Origin: Verrucomicrobiota bacterium
Lineage (GTDB): Bacteria; Verrucomicrobiota; Verrucomicrobiia; Limisphaerales; JADLHS01
Length of the DNA: 10,134 nucleotides
Direction: 5' to 3'
Assembly (NCBI GenBank): GCA_004297495.1
Contig: SCTL01000786.1
Span: 1 to 10,134 of the forward strand
Position numbers and translations under genes: made by a program. How positions within the stretch are numbered: position 1 is the first letter of the stretch; every line of letters begins with the position of its first letter. Of this stretch, positions 4,781-10,134 are shown one piece after another. The notes below the pieces were generated by a model that saw only the letters and a list, made by a program, of their open reading frames with translations, did no database searches and was not told where the DNA came from.

Positions 4781-6244
4781 ATGTTGCGTTCAACGATTCA
4801 TCGTGAATTTCTCGGCGTCTGGTTTTGTTTTCTGGCCGCGTGTTCATCGCCAGCGGCGACTTATTGGGTGGCAACTTACGGCAGTGATTCGAACGCCGGC
4901 ACTTCGTCAAACGCCCCGTTTCTCACCCCGCAAAAGGCCGTGACGCTCTCCGGTCTCGCCGCCGGCGACACGATTTATGTTCGCGGCGGCAATTACGCTT
5001 TCAGCGCACAGGTCAAACCCTCGAAGACCGGCGCCGCGGGAAATCCCGTCAAGCTGTGGGCCTATCCTGGCGAATTTCCCGTCTGGGATTTTGCGACGAT
5101 GCCCGCGGGCACGACCAAGGCGCTCGATTCGCGCAAGGACTATTGGCACATCAAGGGCATCGAGGTGAAGAACGCGCCGGACAGTGGCATCCTGATCGCG
5201 GGCTTCGGGACGATCATCGAGGGCTGCACCGTGCATGATTGCGGCAACGACGGTTTTATTTTTGGCAGCACTTCGATCCGGGCGACCAACGCGCTGATCT
5301 TGAACTGCGACTCCTACCGAAACTACGGCGGCGGCGACGGCAACAATGGCGACGGCTTCGGCGCGAAAACCGGTTGCGGGCCGGGGAATGTGTTTCGCGG
5401 TTGCCGCGCGTGGAACAACTCGGATGACGGCTGGGATTGCTACGACAACGTGACCAATTCCATTGTGTTTCAGGAATGTTGGTCGTTCGCCAACGGCTAC
5501 AATCTTTGGGGTTACACGGGCACGTGGAGCGGCAATGGCAACGGCTTCAAACTCGGCGGCGAATCCACCTCCGCCACGCATTACGTCACCAACTGCGTCA
5601 CCTTCGGCAACCGCGCCAAAGGATTCGATCACAATAATTCCCACGGTGGTCATGTCGTCGTGAACTGCACGGGCTACAGCAACAACGCGGCGAATTTTTC
5701 TTTCTATCAGACGCCGTCAAACGGCACTTACAATCTGATGGTCAACAACGCGTCGTTCGTCGGCACGCTGTTCAACCTCGATCCCACCACAGTGCAGAAG
5801 ACAAACAGTTGGCAGGGTTTCACCGTGACGGCGGCGGACTTCGCCAGCCTCGACACTTCGGCGGCGACCAACGCGCGCGCCACCGACTTCTCGCTCGCCA
5901 CCGGAAATCTTTTCCGCCTCGCCGCCGGCAGCGACTTGATTGATCGCGCGGTGAATGTCGGGCTGCCTTTTAGCGGAAGCGGGCCGGACTTGGGCGCGTT
6001 TGAATACTCCGTCGGTTCAGCGCAAGGACCAATCACGCTTTCCTCGCCCCGCTGGACCAACGGGCTTTTTCAATTGACTGTCAGCGGCCTGACCTCGCAC
6101 GGCGAAGTTGTGGTGCTGGCGTCCAGCAATCTGAGCAGTTGGACGGGCATTTTCACCAACCCCGCGACGAGCGGCGCCTGGCAATTCACCGACTCCAACG
6201 CCCCAGCCTCGGCGACGAAATTCTATCGCGTGTGGGAACAATGA
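4781..6244 (+). CDS. Secreted family 9 pectate lyase-like protein (first of tandem pair)
   Basis: PL9 enzymes cleave polygalacturonate by Ca2+-assisted beta-elimination on a right-handed parallel beta-helix. The 487-residue product has an export signal (FLGVWFCFLAACSSPAA), with mature sequence likely starting near TYWVATYGSDSNAGT. A DUF1565-like entry region contains GDTIYVRGGNY, and repeated beta-helix coils fill about 100-330. Putative Ca2+ ligands are Asp191 (GDGFGAK), Asp215, Asp216 and Asp219 (NSDDGWD), with Lys257 (GNGFKLGG) as base. The first four have the 24/1/3 spacing recalled for Dickeya Pel9A (Asp209, 233, 234, 237); the Lys is 2 residues further away than Lys273. Residues 418-487 form the C-terminal FYR domain shared with the next gene. 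ATG 4781 is preferred over TTG 4751. The LAAC could also act as a lipobox. The stop codon overlaps the next ATG. Confidence 0.88.
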   Translation: MLRSTIHREFLGVWFCFLAACSSPAATYWVATYGSDSNAGTSSNAPFLTPQKAVTLSGLAAGDTIYVRGGNYAFSAQVKPSKTGAAGNPVKLWAYPGEFPVWDFATMPAGTTKALDSRKDYWHIKGIEVKNAPDSGILIAGFGTIIEGCTVHDCGNDGFIFGSTSIRATNALILNCDSYRNYGGGDGNNGDGFGAKTGCGPGNVFRGCRAWNNSDDGWDCYDNVTNSIVFQECWSFANGYNLWGYTGTWSGNGNGFKLGGESTSATHYVTNCVTFGNRAKGFDHNNSHGGHVVVNCTGYSNNAANFSFYQTPSNGTYNLMVNNASFVGTLFNLDPTTVQKTNSWQGFTVTAADFASLDTSAATNARATDFSLATGNLFRLAAGSDLIDRAVNVGLPFSGSGPDLGAFEYSVGSAQGPITLSSPRWTNGLFQLTVSGLTSHGEVVVLASSNLSSWTGIFTNPATSGAWQFTDSNAPASATKFYRVWEQ

Positions 6245-7746
6245 AATTGAAATCTTCAGACCCGCGCGGACTCGCGCTCGCAGGATGCGCGTTACTGATT
6301 TTAACCATGCCTCTCTGTGGCGCGACGTATTATGTCGCGACGAATGGCGTGGACTCGAACCCCGGCACGCTCGCCGCGCCGTTTTACAACATTTCCAAAG
6401 CCACGGCGTTGGCAGCCGCGGGGGATTTCATTTTGGTCCGAGGCGGGACGTTCTATTACACCAACACGATCCGCATCACGAACTCCGGCGCGGCAGGAAA
6501 CCTGATTCGACTTTGGGCCTACACCAACGAGCATCCGACTCTCGATTTTTCTGCGCAGGCGGACGATCCAGCCAACCGCGCGTTCCTCGTCACGTCCAAT
6601 GGCAATTGGTGGCACTTCAAGGGACTCGAAATCTATCGCGCCGGCGACAACGCCATGAAGATCGAGGGCAGCGACAACATCATCGAACAATGCGCCTTCC
6701 ATCATTGCCGCGACTCCGGATTGCAGATCGGCTTTGGTGACAGCGATCCGGATTTTCCCGATCGCGCCTGTTCCAATCTCGTCCTAAACTGCGACTCATA
6801 TCTGAATTACGACCCGCGCGCCAGCGGTGGCAACGCGGACGGCTTCGCCTGCAAACTGCATCCGGGCGAAGGCAACGTCTTTCGCGGCTGTCGCTCGTGG
6901 GAGAATTCCGACGACGGCTGGGATCTCTACAAAGCCGCGTATCAAATCATTCTCGAAGACTGCTGGACCTGGCACAACGGCGACCCGGCCAGCTTCAGCA
7001 CCAACCAGGCGGGCAACGCCGGCGGATTCAAGATGGGCGGCGATAGCAATTACGCGGGCCACCACCTGTTCTATCGCTGCATCGCGTTCAACAATCGCTA
7101 CGGCGGCACGAGCGCGGGCAAGGCGTTTCATCAAAACGACAATCAGGCGGGCCTGATGGTTTTCAACTGCCTCTCGTTTTCCAACAACTACAATTACGCG
7201 CTGAACAACGACATTGCCGAGAGTCACGAGATGAAGAACTGCGTCGGGTTTGCCGGCATCACCAAGAACGCGGCGACCAACAGCAGCACCATTCAAGTTA
7301 GCAACAGTTGGAATTTCACCGCCGCTTCACTCACCGCGAGCGCCGCTGATTACGGCGATTTGACCGAGGCCACTGCCAAGTCTGGCCGCGGTGCCGATGG
7401 CAGCTTGCCAGCGAATTTTGCGCGACTCGTCGCCGGCAGTGATTTGATTGATCGCGGGGTGGACGTAGGCTTTCCATTCAACGGCGCTCGTCCCGACCTC
7501 GGTCCATTTGAATTCGCCGCCGCCGCGCGCAGCCTCACGCTGTCCGCGCCGCAAAAACTCCCGGGCGGGTTTAGTTTCCAGATTGGCGGCCTGACCAGCC
7601 ACGGGTCGGTCATCGTTCGCATTTCGACAAACTTGGTAAACTGGTCGCCGCTCCTGACCAATGCGCCGGTGACGGGCGCGCTTCCAGTGTTGGATTCGTC
7701 GGCCACAAATAGTTCATCTCGCTTTTATCGCGTGGAAGAACTTTGA
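6241..7746 (+). CDS. Secreted family 9 pectate lyase-like protein (second of tandem pair)
   Basis: This 501-residue paralogue follows the same plan. It has a signal peptide (core LALAGCALLILTMPLCGA) with the mature protein starting near TYYVATNGVDSNPGT, a DUF1565-like entry region with GDFILVRGGTF, a PL9 beta-helix at about 100-340, and the shared C-terminal domain at about 431-501 ending SRFYRVEEL. The catalytic set is complete: Asp200 in GNADGFACKL, Asp224, Asp225 and Asp228 in NSDDGWD, and Lys264 in GGFKMGG. All five are offset by exactly 9 from the residues recalled for Pel9A (209, 233, 234, 237, 273), which makes this the more canonical of the two. ATG 6241 overlaps the upstream stop in ATGA, implying translational coupling; frames open further upstream are shadows of the first gene. 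It converges on the helicase gene 32 nt downstream. Polygalacturonate lysis is inferred from family and residues. Confidence 0.93.
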   Translation: MKLKSSDPRGLALAGCALLILTMPLCGATYYVATNGVDSNPGTLAAPFYNISKATALAAAGDFILVRGGTFYYTNTIRITNSGAAGNLIRLWAYTNEHPTLDFSAQADDPANRAFLVTSNGNWWHFKGLEIYRAGDNAMKIEGSDNIIEQCAFHHCRDSGLQIGFGDSDPDFPDRACSNLVLNCDSYLNYDPRASGGNADGFACKLHPGEGNVFRGCRSWENSDDGWDLYKAAYQIILEDCWTWHNGDPASFSTNQAGNAGGFKMGGDSNYAGHHLFYRCIAFNNRYGGTSAGKAFHQNDNQAGLMVFNCLSFSNNYNYALNNDIAESHEMKNCVGFAGITKNAATNSSTIQVSNSWNFTAASLTASAADYGDLTEATAKSGRGADGSLPANFARLVAGSDLIDRGVDVGFPFNGARPDLGPFEFAAAARSLTLSAPQKLPGGFSFQIGGLTSHGSVIVRISTNLVNWSPLLTNAPVTGALPVLDSSATNSSSRFYRVEEL

Positions 7747-7778
7747 TCCTGACGCGCATTGCGCGCAGCAGAATCAGC

Positions 7779-10134
7779 TCAACGCCATTCGTGCTTCGGA
7801 TACTTCCGCTGCAACTCGGATTTGATCTTGGGATAATGCTCGCGCCAGAAGTTGGCGAGATCGGACGTGACCTGAATCGGCTTCATGCCCGGCGTGAGAA
7901 TATGCACCGCCACCATCACGCGCCCCATCGCGATCTTCGGCGTTTGCGTCACGTCGTAAAGTTCCTGAATGCGCATCGAGATGAACGGCGCGCGGCCTTC
8001 CTCGTAGTTAACCTTCGGCGTCCGACCGTTCGAGAGAGTCAGCCGCTCCGGCGCGTGTTTGTCCAGCAACGCGCGCTGTGCGTGCGAGAGCCAGGATATT
8101 ACGACCGGCTTCACTTCGCGGTCCTTCACGTCCTTGTAACTCACCGCGCCGTGGCAAAGCTGCTCGATGATCGCTTTCTTGTCGTCGTCGGTGATAGGCG
8201 GCAACTGCAACTCCGCGCAATGCTGGCAGAGCAATTTCAGCCGCAGTAGCCATTGCTCAACGGTGATGTCCCAATTCGGCAACGGCAACCGGCCGGCGAT
8301 GACTTCATCCGCCAGCAATCGCGCTGCGGCGTCGGCGGGCGGCGGATCAACACGCTTGGCGGCGAGCGCAAGATCGCGGAAGCGCTGCAACTCGGCGGCC
8401 ACGGCACGCTTGGCTTGTGAATCCCATTGCACGTGGACTTCGGTCTTGATGTCCGCGGGAAAAAGTTCGCGCAGCCAGTCCACTTCAATGGCGGTGGCGA
8501 GCGAGAGAATCGTGTTCACTTCGTTGTCGCGCCCGCCGACTTCGCGGATTTCGGCGGCGACGAACAGCGGCGGTTTTTGCACCACGCTTTCGCGCGCGAG
8601 CACGCCGCGCCGTCCGTGGACGAGTTCACAGCGGAGCGTGCCTTGATCGAGCCTCCGTGCCACGCGGTCGCTGAAGCCGATGAGGATGCATTTCTGCAAC
8701 GCCTCGTCTTTGATCTCACGCGGCGTGGTGTCCAGTCCTTCGTCCTTGGCGATGCGAAGGAACTGCTCGAAAAGCGGGCCGACTTGTCGCGCCGTCACGG
8801 CATGAATGCCGAGTCGCCGGCAAGCGTCGAGGCGGAACTGATTGTTCTGCGCGAACGTCCAGGCGCGCATCAGAATCCAGAAATCCGAACTCGCTTTCTC
8901 GCCAAGCAAATCTTCACGGTCGTTCTGCACGTCCTTGCCACCGCCGCGCAGAAGCAGGTCGCGCCCCTGCGTGAGCGCGGCGACGAGGCACGCCTGCTGC
9001 ACACAGCCGTATTCCTGCGCCGCCAGCAACATGCGCGAGTAACGCGGATGCACGGGGAAGGAGAGCATTTTGCGACCGACGGGACTGATGCGACTCATGT
9101 GATCCAGCGCGCCGAGATCGGTAAGCAGTTCCTCCGCGTGCGTGAGCGAAATTTCGTCGGGCTTCTCCAGCCAGCGGAAGGCGCGCAAATCCTCCACGCC
9201 CGCCGCTTTGAGCGTGAGCACGACTTCCGAGAGATCGAGTCGCTTGATCTCGGGCAATTCCTGCGGCGCGCGCTCGTCGTGTTCCGGCTGCGACCACAAT
9301 CTCATGCACACGCCTGGCGCGGTGCGGCCCGCGCGTCCGGCGCGCTGGTCGCTGCTGGCTTGGGAAATTTTTTCGACGAGCAGCGTGTTGATGCCGCGGT
9401 TCGCATCGTAGCGCGCGATGCGCGCGAGGCCGGAATCAATCACCAGCCGCACGCCGTCAATCGTGATGCTTGTCTCGGCTACGTTCGTGGCGACGACAAC
9501 TTTCGGTTGTTCGTAACGCGCGACGGCGGCATCCTGATCACGCGGGGAAAGTTCGCCGTGCAACGGCAGCACGAGATAGCCGCGCGATTCGGAGACGTTG
9601 CGGATGGCTTGAATGGTTTGAGAAATCTCAAAGCCGCCGGGCATGAACACGAGCACGTCGCCGCGTCCGCCGGAGTTGATGAACTGACTGAAAGCGTCCG
9701 CCGCGAGTTCCCACGGCGGTGGCGGATTCGTTCCGAGGCGGCGCGGGAGATATTCGATGTCCACCGGAAACGTGCGGCCTTCGGAGCGGAGGACGGCGCA
9801 GGCAAGCCCCTCACCCGGCCTGCGGCCACCCTCTCCCCATCCGATGGGGAGAGGGTCGGGGTGAGGGGTCGGTCGGACTTCGCTCAAATAATTTTCCAGT
9901 TCGCCCGCGTTCAGCGTCGCGGACATGACGATGATGAGCAGGTCGGGGCGGTGTTGCTCCTGAATGTCCAGCGCGCGGGCGAGCGTGATGTCGCCATACA
10001 GATGGCGCTCGTGAAATTCGTCGAAGATGACGGCGGAAATTCCCTTGAGTGTCGGATCGGCGATGAGTTGCCGCAGCAAAATGCCTTCAGTCTCAAACTT
10101 AATTCGCGTGGCGGCACTGACGCAGTTTTCAAAA
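7779..10134 (-). CDS. hrpB: ATP-dependent DEAH-box helicase HrpB (N-terminus outside window)
   Basis: The frame is open from the right edge to TGA at 7779-7781, giving about 784 residues. It enters at ENCVSAATRIKFETEGILLR, which aligns with the segment after motif Ia in HrpB, so motif I (Walker A) and roughly the first 90 residues are missing. Visible motifs: DEFHER (motif II, Asp codon at 10020-10022), VMSATL (III), DVLVFMPGG (IV region), VATNVAETSITIDGV (V) and SSDQRAGRAGRTAPG (VI). A long C-terminal region ends LANFWREHYPKIKSELQRKY then PKHEWR, the HrpB-type ending. HrpB proteins are DExH nucleic-acid helicases of uncertain cellular role; E. coli HrpB has about 809 residues. A TTG at 10077-10079 is internal, not the start. 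Between motif III and SEGRTFPVDIEYLPR, about 25 extra residues are encoded by a palindromic repeat, with the frame kept. Confidence 0.95.
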   Translation of the reverse strand, partial: FENCVSAATRIKFETEGILLRQLIADPTLKGISAVIFDEFHERHLYGDITLARALDIQEQHRPDLLIIVMSATLNAGELENYLSEVRPTPHPDPLPIGWGEGGRRPGEGLACAVLRSEGRTFPVDIEYLPRRLGTNPPPPWELAADAFSQFINSGGRGDVLVFMPGGFEISQTIQAIRNVSESRGYLVLPLHGELSPRDQDAAVARYEQPKVVVATNVAETSITIDGVRLVIDSGLARIARYDANRGINTLLVEKISQASSDQRAGRAGRTAPGVCMRLWSQPEHDERAPQELPEIKRLDLSEVVLTLKAAGVEDLRAFRWLEKPDEISLTHAEELLTDLGALDHMSRISPVGRKMLSFPVHPRYSRMLLAAQEYGCVQQACLVAALTQGRDLLLRGGGKDVQNDREDLLGEKASSDFWILMRAWTFAQNNQFRLDACRRLGIHAVTARQVGPLFEQFLRIAKDEGLDTTPREIKDEALQKCILIGFSDRVARRLDQGTLRCELVHGRRGVLARESVVQKPPLFVAAEIREVGGRDNEVNTILSLATAIEVDWLRELFPADIKTEVHVQWDSQAKRAVAAELQRFRDLALAAKRVDPPPADAAARLLADEVIAGRLPLPNWDITVEQWLLRLKLLCQHCAELQLPPITDDDKKAIIEQLCHGAVSYKDVKDREVKPVVISWLSHAQRALLDKHAPERLTLSNGRTPKVNYEEGRAPFISMRIQELYDVTQTPKIAMGRVMVAVHILTPGMKPIQVTSDLANFWREHYPKIKSELQRKYPKHEWR
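9807..9868. repeat. 62-bp palindromic element inserted in frame within hrpB
   Basis: The outer stem CCCCTCACCC (9807-9816) pairs with GGGTGAGGGG (9859-9868). The inner stem is 13 perfect base pairs, ACCCTCTCCCCAT (9828-9840) with ATGGGGAGAGGGT (9844-9856), around a 3-nt loop. A small GGCC-TGC-GGCC hairpin (9817-9827) lies between the left arms. On the minus strand it encodes TPHPDPLPIGWGEGGRR and a few flanking residues, low-complexity sequence not expected in HrpB. I recall PHPDPLP-encoding palindromes as dispersed repeats in several bacterial genomes. Confidence 0.85.

Noticed and set aside
4907..5653. Minus-strand open frame of 248 codons
   Set aside because: It is antisense to the PL9 beta-helix, has low-complexity Ala/Val/Arg-rich composition and no recognisable domain. 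It is a shadow frame of GC-rich coding DNA.
7753..7765. CGCGC-ATT-GCGCG hairpin between the second lyase and hrpB as a bidirectional terminator
   Set aside because: The stem is only 5 bp and no T-run follows on either strand; not enough to call.

Overview
The window is about 60% GC, densely packed with genes, and has no RNA genes, CRISPR array, transposase or phage gene that I can see. Three things point to Verrucomicrobiota, probably a soil-type Limisphaerales/Pedosphaera-like lineage. Heptamer-based inverted repeats (AAGCTCC and GTTGCAG/GTTGAAG words) sit between genes. Secreted proteins carry a C-terminal domain of about 70 residues ending in an FYR motif. Pectinolytic PL9 enzymes lie next to a secreted C39-like protein. 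The taxon is inferred from recalled repeat and domain style, not from a marker gene.

Layout. (1) 1-1579, plus strand: the tail of a YbaB/EbfC nucleoid-associated protein, then recR (the conserved dnaX-ybaB-recR neighbourhood), then a YihX-like HAD phosphatase. A heptamer-repeat hairpin precedes recR and a second precedes the HAD gene; the second supplies the HAD gene's Shine-Dalgarno sequence. (2) 1581-1651: two palindromes between convergent genes. (3) 1656-2381, minus strand: an unrecognised, largely helical protein. (4) 2591-4656, plus strand: a rhomboid intramembrane serine protease, then a secreted C39-like cysteine peptidase closed by a short intrinsic terminator. (5) 4781-7746, plus strand: two tandem family 9 pectate lyase paralogues joined by an ATGA overlap, both exported, both with a complete PL9 Ca2+/lysine catalytic set and the same C-terminal domain. 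(6) 7779-10134, minus strand: most of an HrpB-type DEAH-box helicase running off the right edge. Its reading frame is interrupted, without a frameshift, by a palindromic element that adds about 25 residues.

How the genes work together: ybaB-recR is DNA repair housekeeping. The PL9 pair is a small export unit for pectin breakdown. The other genes have no visible link to these. I found no clear new defence or biosynthetic system. The most notable signals are the repeat families: one has been accommodated inside a conserved helicase gene, and others form hairpins at translation starts.
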